Assembly: GCA_046734455.1 (NCBI GenBank) | Contig: JBKPRJ010000063.1 | Coordinates: forward strand, 1-50,956 | Origin: DATEOR01 sp046734455 | GTDB lineage: Bacteria; Actinomycetota; Thermoleophilia; Gaiellales; Gaiellaceae | Reading direction: 5' to 3' | DNA: 50,956 nucleotides | In this document: piece after piece, positions 31,801-39,787 of the stretch | How the letters are laid out: every line of letters starts with the position of its first letter | How positions within the stretch are numbered: the first letter of the stretch is position 1 | Translations under genes and position numbers: made by a program | The notes under the pieces: model-generated | The model's input: only the letters and a program-made list of their open reading frames with translations | Told to the model about the DNA's origin: nothing | The model's database searches: none

Positions 31801-32345
31801 TGGGATTGGCTGTACGCGCGGCGGAGGCCGCCGTCCCCGCCGACCGACCCGATCTCCAAGCCGAGCTTTCGGAGATCGCGGGCGGCTTGGCCGGCGCGGT
31901 CGAGGACCTCCAGGAGCTGTCTCGCGGAATCCATCCCGCGATCCTGTCCAAGGGCGGCCTCGTCCCCGCCCTGCGTACGCTCGCACGCCGATCGTCAGTC
32001 CCCGTCGAGCTCGACATCCCCACGGATATCTCTGTGGCCGAGCCCATCGAGGTGGCGACCTATTTCGTCGCATCAGAGGCGTTGGCAAACGCAGCCAAAC
32101 ATGCCCAGGCGAAGCGCATCGAGATGTCTCTGGCTCCGGTCGCGGGGCACCTGACCCTCACGATTCGCGATGACGGAGTCGGGGCGGCCGACCCCGCCCG
32201 TGGTTCCGGACTCGTCGGCCTGACCGATCGGGTCGAGGCTCTCGGCGGCTCACTAGACATCGAAAGTCGTCCCGGAAAGGGAACGCAGATCAGCGTCCGA
32301 TTGCCGCTCGAGCCCGAATCAGTTGGTGCTGAACAGCCGAGCTGA
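28815..32345 (+). CDS. PAS-5xGAF sensor histidine kinase
   Basis: 1176 residues, soluble. One PAS domain (about 15-125: FDGYLKVVNPAFAEMLGYSE), then five GAF domains of about 165-175 residues, each introduced by the same helix ALRRVATLVA and ending like LVATAIANAEAR; internal units carry LRSSV..PI.V.GR.WG. The kinase core has DTRREIERNLHDGTQQRLVS with the phosphoacceptor His near 986, then EALANAAKHAQA and IRDDGVGAAD in the ATPase domain with GSGLVGLTDRVEALGG. The repeated GAFs arose by duplication. It probably signals to one of the NarL-type regulators 2.5-4 kb upstream. Nothing suggests heme or a chromophore. Confidence 0.92.
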   Translation: MSRAGEPVIDHAESLLSLVLDAFVVAGFDGYLKVVNPAFAEMLGYSEQELLATPYLELVHPDDLEAVEAAWADLETGADLLGFVCRLVCADHTVRWVEWHTKAQPEESLVYGVGRDVTDRKMANDELSALRRVATLVAEGREPEELFAVAAREVADVIGVPVVGIARYEPDDTATACASFSPEGPLFASGRKWSLEGKNTLRLVRDSSAAARIDDYSGLNGEIADFLRRIGLRSSVGVPIAVQGRLWGAIVVTSPHRLPDGTEERLADFSELIATAIANAESRVAIGRLADEQAALRRVATLVAQVASPNSVLDAVVAEMKALLDADQVALNRFEPDDEIVVLAHRGLDVARTPVNSRVSHKGTNVTSIVRHTGKPARMVGYGDAPGPLAEIARATGLRSSVSVPILVEDRVWGLITASWKRNEPPPVETEERMAKFAQLIDTAIANAEARGEVARLAEEQAALRRVATLVAREASPMEVLDAVTEEAWWALDTEAVGLLRFEPDGTATLVAQSETPWDAPPLGTRFPLDGENIITQVLRTGEVARDDDWTNATGSVAAMASVLGVRSSVAMPILVEGRLWGTLVATTNKAEPLPAETEPRIAQFTELVATAIANTKARAEVERLAHEQGALRRVATLVAAQEPPAVIFARVAEEVARTVAADRCAIGRYDENDALTIVAYWSNEEAQVPAGTRIDVGADEVVAAVRESGRLLRIDDHDAFSGPLMEYARTLGPLPTSTIAAPVFVGGYMWGTIFTSTMAAVPFPEGADSHIMDFAELVATAIANAEARVEVERLADEQGALRRVATLVAEGVEPTEIFSAVSREVERVFAMDKAVDLATVVRFDPGPEFVLVGAAKSFEGLSIGARWEPSDAYVSTRVFRTGRSARIEEKDLSQFEGPHVKILRRHELFSQVGSPILVEGRMWGAVTMNAKERLPHDTERRLERFTELVATAIANAESRSELAASRRRIVAASDDTRREIERNLHDGTQQRLVSLGLAVRAAEAAVPADRPDLQAELSEIAGGLAGAVEDLQELSRGIHPAILSKGGLVPALRTLARRSSVPVELDIPTDISVAEPIEVATYFVASEALANAAKHAQAKRIEMSLAPVAGHLTLTIRDDGVGAADPARGSGLVGLTDRVEALGGSLDIESRPGKGTQISVRLPLEPESVGAEQPS

Positions 32346-32362
32346 ACGACAGCCTCACGCGT

Positions 32363-33562
32363 CTACCCGACTCCCCGTCCGAACACAGATCGATAGAGCG
32401 GCCGTACGGCGCGCCGCCGATCGAACATGAGGTCGATCGCGAAGACGAACAAGACGAAAGCGGCAACGATGCGGACAAAGGTGGTCGGGTAGATGAACTG
32501 AAGCGCCACTACACCGGCCACAATTGCGGCGTCGACGCGTTCCGGCTTCAGCAGGGCGAGCGCCGCCACAGCGAATAGCGTCAATGCGATCGTCAGTGCG
32601 ACCTCGACCTGTTCGCGACCCTCGAGCGGCATTGCGGTTCCTCCGCCTCCGGCCAGGTAGGCGATCGGGAGCGCTCCCATCCCGAGCGTCCACTGGCTCA
32701 CTGACGAGGCGAGGAAAAGCGCGAGGCCTTGGGCGGGACGGCGGTTCGCGACGAGCACCGCGACGATTACGAATTCCGGCGCCTCAGTCGCGAGCGGAAC
32801 AATCGACTGGATCAGGAAGTACGGGTCAAGCCCGAACGACGTTCCGGTGGCGAGGAGTGCGTCCGCGAAAGGGTTCGCGATCGTGATGACGACTGCGGCG
32901 GCGGCGGCGATCAGCGCTGCGATTGTCGGCCGTTGAAACTGCCGCGGAAGGGAGAGCAGGCCGGCCGGGACCCCGATGACCGCGGGCTCCTCCTCCGGCG
33001 TGCCCTGCACGCGCCGCGCGTAGAGAATATAGAGAGCAAGAAGAATGACTCCGTCGGCCAGCGTTAGGCTGCCTCGGGCGACTATCTGGATGCTGAAGAT
33101 GGAGACGATCAGCAGCACCCCGAGCTCCAGCCGTCGACTCCCGGCGAGCCGGAACGGCGCCGCTGCCTGTCCCCTTCTCCGCGCGATATAGGCGACAACG
33201 AGCGGCAGGGCGGTCGCGCCCGTCAGGAGAAGACGAGTGGCGCCCGTCAGATTGGCGGTGACGAGCTCGGTCTCCTGTACGTAGGCGAAGCGCGTCTCGA
33301 TGATGAACTCCGGCAGCACGGCGACGAGCGCAATGACCGCAAGTACCAGACCGCCGGAAAACACTGCCTCGCCAGCATCAGCCGCCCATGCGAGCAGAAA
33401 GGATGCGCCGATCACCCCAACGCCGAGGCTGAGCGCGGCGAGCTGAACCGGAACCAGGGGGCCGGCAAGGTGGATCAGCACTCCGAACGCCGCGCAACCA
33501 ACTGCGATCCAAAGCTGTCTTCTCCAGGAGCGGTCCACCGAATGCGGAGGCGAGGGACTCAT
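32363..33562 (-). CDS. Sodium/calcium exchanger-family transporter (second)
   Basis: 399 residues, about eleven membrane helices. Alpha-repeat motifs: ALVAVLPEFIIETRFAYVQE with LVTANLTGATRLLLTGATAL, and SIVPLATEAPEFVIVAVLVA with LALFLASSVSQWTLGMGALP; both keep the cation-binding Glu. The central loop is short. Its ATG is 2 bases after the stop of the UPF0182 fusion gene, whose last codons (GGA GGA GGC GAG) act as its Shine-Dalgarno, so the two are translationally coupled. Only weakly similar to the exchanger at 18069. Confidence 0.87.
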   Translation of the reverse strand: MSPSPPHSVDRSWRRQLWIAVGCAAFGVLIHLAGPLVPVQLAALSLGVGVIGASFLLAWAADAGEAVFSGGLVLAVIALVAVLPEFIIETRFAYVQETELVTANLTGATRLLLTGATALPLVVAYIARRRGQAAAPFRLAGSRRLELGVLLIVSIFSIQIVARGSLTLADGVILLALYILYARRVQGTPEEEPAVIGVPAGLLSLPRQFQRPTIAALIAAAAAVVITIANPFADALLATGTSFGLDPYFLIQSIVPLATEAPEFVIVAVLVANRRPAQGLALFLASSVSQWTLGMGALPIAYLAGGGGTAMPLEGREQVEVALTIALTLFAVAALALLKPERVDAAIVAGVVALQFIYPTTFVRIVAAFVLFVFAIDLMFDRRRAVRPLYRSVFGRGVG

Positions 33563-33564
33563 TA

Positions 33565-36500
33565 CTACTCGCCTCCTCCCCAGACGGCATCGACCTTCGC
33601 GTCGGTCCGCTGCACAACTGCGAGAGCTTTGGTGAGTGCGGCGCGAGCCGGATCGATTAGCTCCGAGGCAAGCAGCGCCGTCGTGATGAGGTTCTCCTCC
33701 GCCGGATATACGCCCAGCGTGTCGGCCATGCCGTCGTCGTAGTCGGCACGGGCGCCTTCGGGTGGGAGCGAGATGACTGCATCCAGCATGGCGTCTCGCG
33801 ACCGCTGTGTCCGTAAGAGTGTGGCCCGAAGCGACGAGACCACGTTCACGTCTGTTAGCCCGTCGAGAAGCGGTACGAGGCGCATCGTGACCAGATGGTC
33901 AAGCCTCAGGGCGGCGAAGACGGAAACCGGGCCGGGCGGGTCGTCGGATTCGGGGTCGCTGGGCGGAAGCCCGATTTGATCCATGGCCGCCCGGTTCACT
34001 CGAACCACGCTTTGCGAGAGAACCGCCAGGGAGCCCTGGGCCTCGCGGTAGCGATGATCCGCGATCAGCCTCTCGGCTTGCTTCAAGGCTCGTGCTGCCT
34101 GTTGGGTCGGGAGTGTGACCGAGTTCGGCACGGTGGCGGAAGCAGGGTTAGGCCGCGCTGCGCGGGAGACCTCGAGCCGCAGCTTCGCTTTCGCACTTTG
34201 CCCTTGTCGTCCCCGAACGCGGATGAGGAGCGTGACCTGGCCGGCGCCCGCCGGGGTCCATTCGACGAAGCCTGTGCCGTTGCGGATCAGATAGCGGCGT
34301 ACGACCCCCTCGCCTCCTCGCGTCGAAACCGATGCTGACTCACTCAGCGCGTTCGCAACCTCGAACGAGACGCGCACAGGTTGGCCGACGACTGCGTGAG
34401 CCGGCGAGCTCAGGAACCTGACGGTTGGCGCCGGGCTCAGGACTCGAAAGGCTGTCGAGTCGTGGACTGCAGTGCCATCTAGCCCCTCGACTTCCACACG
34501 GACGCGAACCGGACCGGGAGCCGTCGGGAACCACACTGCTGTCCCGCGCCCGGCTGCGAGGGAGAGGCTTGCGGTCTGGCTGCCGCCCGGCGCCGTGATG
34601 GTGATGAGCTCGCGCTGGGCGTTCTCGACGTCGAATCGGAGCTCGACTGGATTTCCGACGGAGACGGGCCCGGGCGGCCGCAGGACCTTCACCTGGGGCG
34701 GCTTGTTCAGAGCCTGTCGGACGGCGCTCTCGATGTCCGTCCCAAGACCTGAGCGGCCGTTGAGATACGCAGTAACGCCGAGAAGGCGGGCGGCACCTGG
34801 GCCTCTCGATCCTTCGTACAGACTCTGAATCTGGACCACTCCGCCAGGGAGAAAGACGAGGTGTGGCTCACCGAGTATGACCTCGTCGAGCGAGGACTTG
34901 TCCAGGTCGCGGATCTCAAGATTGCGAAGACCGAGCAGGTTGCGCACGCGCGGTGTCGCAAAAACGACCCGGCTGACCTGAGCAGGGCCGAGGGTCACCG
35001 GATCGCGCGGGAGGTTCCGGGCGGCGAGATGGGGCCGGCCTTGCTCGTCGACCCAGCCGCTCAGCGACCCTACGAGGTTCTGCCCGCGGCGCGGACTGTA
35101 AACCGTCTCGAGCAGCAGCACGGGCGTCTTGGCGCCGGGCGGAGCCGAGAACTTGTAGCCGGGGTCCATGGTCGCCCGGAGGTCGTCTTCGTCGGACTCG
35201 TCGAAGTTGACGTCTCCGGCAACCTCGAGCGACCCAGAGAGACTCAGCGGGCGAGACCAAACGTCCGATTCGCTTGCGAATTGGTCGGGCTGCGTGGCAT
35301 GGAAGCGTTCGTACGCTTTCGCCTGTGCCGCGAAGAGATCCAACGGGTACCTGAGGTGGCTGCGGAGCTCTCCGGGAAGTTCGTCCATCGGCCGAAAGAG
35401 CGAAGGGAAAGCCTCGGCCCAGGCGCGCGCGAGCGGATCGGTCTGGTCGAGGACGAATAGATCGGTGTGGCCCGAATACGCCTCGACTGTCGCGAGCACC
35501 GATGGCCTTACGTAGTTGACGAAGGCTTCTCCAAGCGCGACACGTTCGGCGTAGGGGTAGTTCGTGCTCGTCGTGTAGCCCTGGACGAGGAAGACGATGC
35601 GACCGTCGATTTCAAGCGAGGCCGCGTGACTGTCCCACTGGATGAATGGGGCCACCGTGCGCAGTCGGTCGTGAACGTCCCGGTGCAGGAGAAGCCGGGA
35701 CTCCGAAGTGATGTCGTCCGAAAGGGCCAACGCCTGGCTCCCCAGCTCAAGTGCGAACGCAGCTCGATTGACCCAGCTCGAGAGCGAGATCCCGGCCTTC
35801 CCGTCATAGTGGTAACCCGCATCCGTCGGGCTGTCGGGTTGGGAGATGTCTACCTCGGCGCGACGGGTGTCGGCCACGACCCAGCTCGGCGAGCCGCGCG
35901 GAAAGTCACCGAAGTAGATCCGTGGCTGTCGGACGCCCAAGCCGGCATCGAGAAGACGCGGCTGTCTGTCCGGCTGGACGTCCGTGGCCGAGAACCGGGC
36001 GAGGCCGACTCCGTGGGTGTAGGCAAGGCGATCGTTCGCCCACGTGCCGGCGTTCCTCACCCGGTGGATGTTCAGCTCACGAGCGCTCGTCAACGTCAGC
36101 TGCCGATTCGCGCCCACGCGTGCGACGTCGTAGGTGGGCTGCTCCGGCTCGTAGTACGGCGTTTCCGTGACGAGCTGGCGCATCCGCGCCTTGATCAGCG
36201 AGGAGTCCCAGATGGAGACGTGGGCAAGCCGATCCCGAATGGCGGGTATCTCGTCCGGCTGGAACTTGCCGGAAGGGGAATACGGCACAGCCTCGACCTT
36301 GTCGAGACCCAAACCGCTCCTCGTTGCGTCGATCGATGCCTGTAGGAAGGGCCTTTCGCGCAGGAGCGGATTCGGATCGACCGCGTACCGCTGCACAAGC
36401 GCCGGAAGCCACGCTCTGACGAGGATGAGGCCGACGGCGAGCAAAACGATCGGAGTCCCGACGATGAAGATCGTGCGGCGCCCGTACCACGTTCGCGCCG

Positions 36501-37650
36501 CGACCGGGGTCGCAAGGCATACAAAGGCCATCACGACCGCGAAGATCGACAGGGCTGTGAAGCCCGGAGCTCGAACTCGGGCGTCGACGTAATTCGCTCC
36601 GGCAAACGAGTTGTCGTCCCCGGGGGAGCCTTGGCCGAGCTCGAGAGCGTACTGCTCGAGACGAAGCCGCCACGCCAAGATCAGAAGCAGTGCCGCACCG
36701 AGGACGGCAGCATGAGCCTGAGCCTCATGAGCCACGCGTAGCGGTCTGACCCTGACCGCCGCCCGTGCCCAATACACGAGGGCTGAGGCGACCGCGGCAG
36801 CGATGACAAGCAAGAACAAGTACCGAACGACGGCTCCCTCGAACGGCAGGGTGAAGACGAAGAATCCGATGTCCTTGCCATAAAGGGGATCCGTTACGCC
36901 GAACGTTTGCCGGTGCCGCCATAGGATGAAGGTCTGGTAATGGCCTGAGGCAGCGGCCGCGAAGTAACTGCCTGCGACCGTCGAGACGGCAACAACGGCA
37001 AGGGCCGTCCACCGCGTCCAGGCGATGCGGGCCCGAGATACGGCAGCTGCAAGATTCGCTCCGATGATGAGGGCGGCCGTGCCGCCGGCAAGCGCATACA
37101 ACTCAGCCTTGGCCGCGACCGTGTCCCGAAGAACAGTGAACTGATCCAACTCGCGGAACCACAGGGCGTCCGTGAAAAAGTGGGCGGCTAGATACGCGAG
37201 TAGAGATGGGATGCCTACGACGACGAGGAAGACAGTCGCCCGTCCGCGCGCACGCAGGAAGAACGGTCGACCGTCTGAGGCAACCTCCTCTGGGTCGTAC
37301 CGATACGGAGCCTCTTGATGAGGCGCGACTACATCCAGCGCACCGAGAGGTGGAGTAGCACTCCGCATTCGGGTCGCTGCCGGCACCTGAGTGCTGGTTG
37401 CGAACGTGACGGCTCCCACCGTGTCGTCCACCCCAGCGACGCTGCCGGGATGGCGGCGCCGACGGCCGTCCAGCCGGCCGTTCTCGGAAAGAAACTCGTC
37501 AACACCTTTCCGACTCGGAACCCAGACAAAACGGCTTCCCCATGGCTCCTTGCGCCCGCGAAGCTCTCCCTTTCGCAGCAGCGTTCGGACTGTCTGCGGC
37601 GTCGTTCCCAGCGCGTCCGCCGCTTCGTCCACGGTGAGGTCGTCCACCAT
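33565..37650 (-). CDS. Four-part fusion: HTH DNA-binding domain, UPF0182 membrane protein, Ig-like domains, GGGE domain (paralogue C)
   Basis: 1361 residues. Residues 4-58 are an excisionase/MerR-type HTH (LTVDEAADALGTTPQTVRTL, then GSRFVWVPSRKGVDEFL). About 130-430 carry seven membrane helices and 430-1010 the large soluble part of UPF0182 (COG1615), with FRELDQFTVLRD, YGKDIGFFVFTLP, IQWDSHAASLEIDGRIVFLV and YPLDLFAAQAKAYERFHATQ. Two Ig-like domains follow (PVSVGNPVELRFDVENAQRE; HAVVGQPVRVSFEVANALSE). The last 150 residues are the GGGE domain: QIGLPPSDPESDDPPGPVSV, RADYDDGMADTLGVYPAEEN, KVDAVWGGGE. The HTH would be cytoplasmic and the rest outside. The ribosome site is weak. Confidence 0.87.
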   Translation of the reverse strand: MVDDLTVDEAADALGTTPQTVRTLLRKGELRGRKEPWGSRFVWVPSRKGVDEFLSENGRLDGRRRRHPGSVAGVDDTVGAVTFATSTQVPAATRMRSATPPLGALDVVAPHQEAPYRYDPEEVASDGRPFFLRARGRATVFLVVVGIPSLLAYLAAHFFTDALWFRELDQFTVLRDTVAAKAELYALAGGTAALIIGANLAAAVSRARIAWTRWTALAVVAVSTVAGSYFAAAASGHYQTFILWRHRQTFGVTDPLYGKDIGFFVFTLPFEGAVVRYLFLLVIAAAVASALVYWARAAVRVRPLRVAHEAQAHAAVLGAALLLILAWRLRLEQYALELGQGSPGDDNSFAGANYVDARVRAPGFTALSIFAVVMAFVCLATPVAARTWYGRRTIFIVGTPIVLLAVGLILVRAWLPALVQRYAVDPNPLLRERPFLQASIDATRSGLGLDKVEAVPYSPSGKFQPDEIPAIRDRLAHVSIWDSSLIKARMRQLVTETPYYEPEQPTYDVARVGANRQLTLTSARELNIHRVRNAGTWANDRLAYTHGVGLARFSATDVQPDRQPRLLDAGLGVRQPRIYFGDFPRGSPSWVVADTRRAEVDISQPDSPTDAGYHYDGKAGISLSSWVNRAAFALELGSQALALSDDITSESRLLLHRDVHDRLRTVAPFIQWDSHAASLEIDGRIVFLVQGYTTSTNYPYAERVALGEAFVNYVRPSVLATVEAYSGHTDLFVLDQTDPLARAWAEAFPSLFRPMDELPGELRSHLRYPLDLFAAQAKAYERFHATQPDQFASESDVWSRPLSLSGSLEVAGDVNFDESDEDDLRATMDPGYKFSAPPGAKTPVLLLETVYSPRRGQNLVGSLSGWVDEQGRPHLAARNLPRDPVTLGPAQVSRVVFATPRVRNLLGLRNLEIRDLDKSSLDEVILGEPHLVFLPGGVVQIQSLYEGSRGPGAARLLGVTAYLNGRSGLGTDIESAVRQALNKPPQVKVLRPPGPVSVGNPVELRFDVENAQRELITITAPGGSQTASLSLAAGRGTAVWFPTAPGPVRVRVEVEGLDGTAVHDSTAFRVLSPAPTVRFLSSPAHAVVGQPVRVSFEVANALSESASVSTRGGEGVVRRYLIRNGTGFVEWTPAGAGQVTLLIRVRGRQGQSAKAKLRLEVSRAARPNPASATVPNSVTLPTQQAARALKQAERLIADHRYREAQGSLAVLSQSVVRVNRAAMDQIGLPPSDPESDDPPGPVSVFAALRLDHLVTMRLVPLLDGLTDVNVVSSLRATLLRTQRSRDAMLDAVISLPPEGARADYDDGMADTLGVYPAEENLITTALLASELIDPARAALTKALAVVQRTDAKVDAVWGGGE

Positions 37651-37862
37651 CTGCGAAAGAAGGGTCGCGCAGCATTCCCACCGTGCTGAAACTTTCTGAG
37701 AAAGGACCGAGTCGCTTTCGCACTCACCGCATGTCCGACGACGTACCGGCTAACGGGTACGAAAGAGTTCCGGCCAGCCCGGGGCGACGACGGATGCTGA
37801 CGGCGATGCCTGATCGCTTCGCAACGACAAGGCTCAAGTCTTCCGCGAACTGGAGGACTACC

Positions 37863-38063
37863 GTGTCGAAGGGATTGGTCATCTGCACGCTGTGTCAGCG
37901 CGTTCAGCGCGGCCGCGACTGGGTCGAGATGGGGCAAGTGATCCGAGAACTGCGAACGTTCGAATTCGATAGCCCGCCTGAGCTCCACGGAGCCGTCTGC
38001 GACGAGTGCGTTGACTCGCTTCTGCGCCGTCGCGCCGAGCCCGGCGAGCCTCTAGCGGCCTAA
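37863..38063 (+). CDS. Small zinc-ribbon-like protein
   Basis: 66 residues from GTG 37863 with GGAGG at a good distance. Two CxxC pairs (ICTLCQRV near 7-10 and AVCDECVD near 48-51) can bind one zinc, as in small cytoplasmic zinc ribbons. Between them lies GQVIRELRTFEFDSPPELHG. No further domain. It is divergent from the UPF0182 fusion. Function unknown. The 6-bp inverted repeat CGTACC/GGTACG at 37742-37761 lies between the two genes and may be an operator. Confidence 0.65.
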   Translation: MSKGLVICTLCQRVQRGRDWVEMGQVIRELRTFEFDSPPELHGAVCDECVDSLLRRRAEPGEPLAA

Positions 38064-38327
38064 CCCGTTGACCCGGGGCGCGGATGAGGCACCCGCAACA
38101 TCCCGCCGGAAGCGATCCCGCCCGGTCGTATCCATCTGCCCTGTCCTTCGTGCGGCCAAGAGCGGACCGCTGATCTTGTCGACCCGGTTGAGGAGCCCCA
38201 ACTGCGACACAGTGTTGCTCACGATTCGACTGTTCGACGGCGCAAAACCGCCTAACTCGACCGTACTCGGCCCACGGCTCATCATCGGACGATTCGGACT
38301 CAACGTGCCCGGCCCAGACGAACCCGT

Positions 38328-38489
38328 CTAGCTCTTGCCGCGAGCCACCTTGCGAAAGGCCTCCATGACCTCGCCCCGGCCGAGTAGACCGATTTTCGTT
38401 CCCTCCTTCGCCCGCTGAGTCTCGTCCTCGGGCTTGAGGTTCTTCGTCGCGTCGTCGTCGGTCTTAGGACGGGAAATACGACCTCCACG
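38328..38489 (-). pseudogene. Small gene lacking a start codon
   Basis: The frame reads 53 codons up to TAG 38328 with a credible protein (KTDDDATKNLKPEDETQRAK then EGTKIGLLGRGEVMEAFRKV), but an in-frame TAA at 38490 precedes it and no ATG, GTG or TTG lies before the conserved-looking part. Either a 5'-truncated remnant or a gene using an unusual start. Confidence 0.35.
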
Positions 38490-38499
38490 TTAGCGTTTC

Positions 38500-38796
38500 G
38501 TGCCGGTGGCATTCGAATCCCCTGGCGATCCTCTCGTTTTCAGTTCTCAGAAAGTGATGTTCGAGGGCTGGCCGGTTCTGCTCGTCTCTCATGAGAAAGA
38601 CGGCGCGTGGCAGTTCGTGAACGGGTGGGGAGATACGGAAGGCATCGAGGACGTGGCCCGCGTTCACGTCGAACACATCCTTGAGCGGGATCCGTCCATA
38701 GCGCCGCTCGCAGACCTTCCACGCCGCTGGCGAGCATGGCGAACTGCTGTTGACCAAGAATGGCGGCGCGAGCCGATTCCGCCGGAGGAGGCATAG
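38500..38796 (+). CDS. Conserved hypothetical cytoplasmic protein
   Basis: 98 residues. WPVLLVSHEKDGAWQFVNGW followed by HVEHILERDPSIAPLADLPR and RWRAWRTAVDQEWRREPIPP resembles a small actinobacterial family in which a 'VSHE.DG.WQF' strand pair precedes 'ADLP.GW.AWR'; some relatives are listed near immunity or DUF2185-like proteins. No catalytic motif. The GTG start has no ribosome site; GTG 38551 (at VMFEGWP) is an alternative. Confidence 0.6.
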   Translation: MPVAFESPGDPLVFSSQKVMFEGWPVLLVSHEKDGAWQFVNGWGDTEGIEDVARVHVEHILERDPSIAPLADLPRRWRAWRTAVDQEWRREPIPPEEA

Positions 38797-38912
38797 GCCG
38801 CTTCTACAGAGAACGGCCACTCGCCACATTCAGTCTCCGAAGTGGCCGCCTCCACAGAAACTGACCAAAAGCTGACTCACGACGCTCTTTTGAGCTGAAA
38901 GCACGTCTCCAG

Positions 38913-38945
38913 TTAAAAGGAAAACCCGCCGTTTCCAGCGGGTTT
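38913..38945 (-). terminator. Terminator of tRNA-Gly
   Basis: On the minus strand AAACCCGC and GCGGGTTT form an 8-bp stem with an 8-base loop, followed by TTCCTTTT, a classic intrinsic terminator starting 4 bases after the tRNA. Confidence 0.85.
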
Positions 38946-38948
38946 CAA

Positions 38949-39025
38949 TGGAGCGGATGATGGGACTCGAACCCACGACCTTCTGCATGGCAAGCAGACG
39001 CTCTAGCCAACTGAGCTACATCCGC
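38949..39025 (-). tRNA. tRNA-Gly (anticodon GCC)
   Basis: Minus strand cloverleaf: acceptor GCGGATG/CATCCGC, anticodon stem CTGCT/.GCAG with loop TTGCCAT (anticodon GCC), T-arm GTGGGTTCGAGTCCCAT. Discriminator U and an encoded CCA end (38949-38951). Confidence 0.95.
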
Positions 39026-39036
39026 GAGTCTGCCGA

Positions 39037-39447
39037 TTATAGCCGCTTGGCTTCCTGGTCCAGGGTGTCGTTGACGAGCCGGTCGGCGAGCTCGTTGTGC
39101 TCCCGCCGCACCGCTGTGTAGCGAACCGATCCGATCCCCCGCTCGTGCCTCTTGGCCTCGAGCGAGAGGTCGATGAGGGCCGCGTTCTTGATCTTGTACT
39201 CGCCGCGCATCTGCTTGACGAGCAGCTCCGAGTCGGACACGACCTCGAGCTCTTCAACGTCGAGCTCGGCCGCCTTCGCCAGCCCTGCGACGAGCGCGCG
39301 ATACTCGGCCACGTTGTTCGTTGCAACGCCGATTGCCTCTCCGCGGGCGTCCAGGACGGTGCCATCTTCGGCCTCGAGCACATACGCGGCAGCCGCAGGC
39401 CCTGGATTCCCGCGCGCGCCCCCGTCCGTGAACAGGCGGGCTCTCAC
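39037..39447 (-). CDS. RNase HI-like protein
   Basis: 136 residues. The RNase H fold is clear: FTDGGARGNPGPAAAAYVLE with the first catalytic Asp, the Glu in NNVAEYRALVAGLAKA, the Asp in VVSDSELLVKQMRGEYKIKN and a final Asp in HNELADRLVN. The family cleaves the RNA strand of RNA-DNA hybrids; the short actinobacterial version can also be a domain of a cobalamin phosphatase fusion, but here it stands alone. GTG start overlaps the stop of the NIF3-like gene by 4 bases (GTGA). Confidence 0.88.
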   Translation of the reverse strand: MRARLFTDGGARGNPGPAAAAYVLEAEDGTVLDARGEAIGVATNNVAEYRALVAGLAKAAELDVEELEVVSDSELLVKQMRGEYKIKNAALIDLSLEAKRHERGIGSVRYTAVRREHNELADRLVNDTLDQEAKRL

Positions 39448-39752
39448 AGGAGCGGATAGACGTCGAAGGCGGGCTCTTCGTAGGGGTGGCTGCCGCGCAA
39501 AGCGGCGATGACCTCGTCGTGGCGCTCCTCCGGGAAGACAGTCTCGAGGCGGAGCTCGGCGACTCGTTCCTCCCTCCCGCTCTCGCCGACTGCGGGGCTG
39601 GTGCTGTCTCCGCCCTTGAACGTGCCGGTGCCGGCCGTGTACCAGGAGCAGCGCTCGTAGTCGCCGATGTGGCCGGCTCCCGCTGCGAAGAGTGCGTCAC
39701 GAACGGAGTCGAGCGCCTCGCGCGGCACGAAGACGACGAGCTTGCGGTTCAA
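39444..39752 (-). CDS. NIF3/YqfO middle-domain-like protein
   Basis: 102 residues from TTG 39752 with GGAGGG upstream. KLVVFVPREALDSVRDALFA, AGAGHIGDYERCSWYTAGTG, TFKGGDSTSPAVGESGREER and the end ALRGSHPYEEPAFDVYPL match the PII-like middle domain that is inserted in YqfO/NIF3 proteins. As a stand-alone protein its role is unknown; it may bind a nucleotide or metal. Translationally coupled to the RNase H-like gene. Confidence 0.83.
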   Translation of the reverse strand: MNRKLVVFVPREALDSVRDALFAAGAGHIGDYERCSWYTAGTGTFKGGDSTSPAVGESGREERVAELRLETVFPEERHDEVIAALRGSHPYEEPAFDVYPLL

Positions 39753-39787
39753 GGTTTCCCTCCCCGTTGGTCGGGAACCAGGGTTCC

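Noticed and set aside
38068..38331. 87-codon plus frame and overlapping minus frame
   Set aside because: Neither has a ribosome site or recognisable protein pattern.
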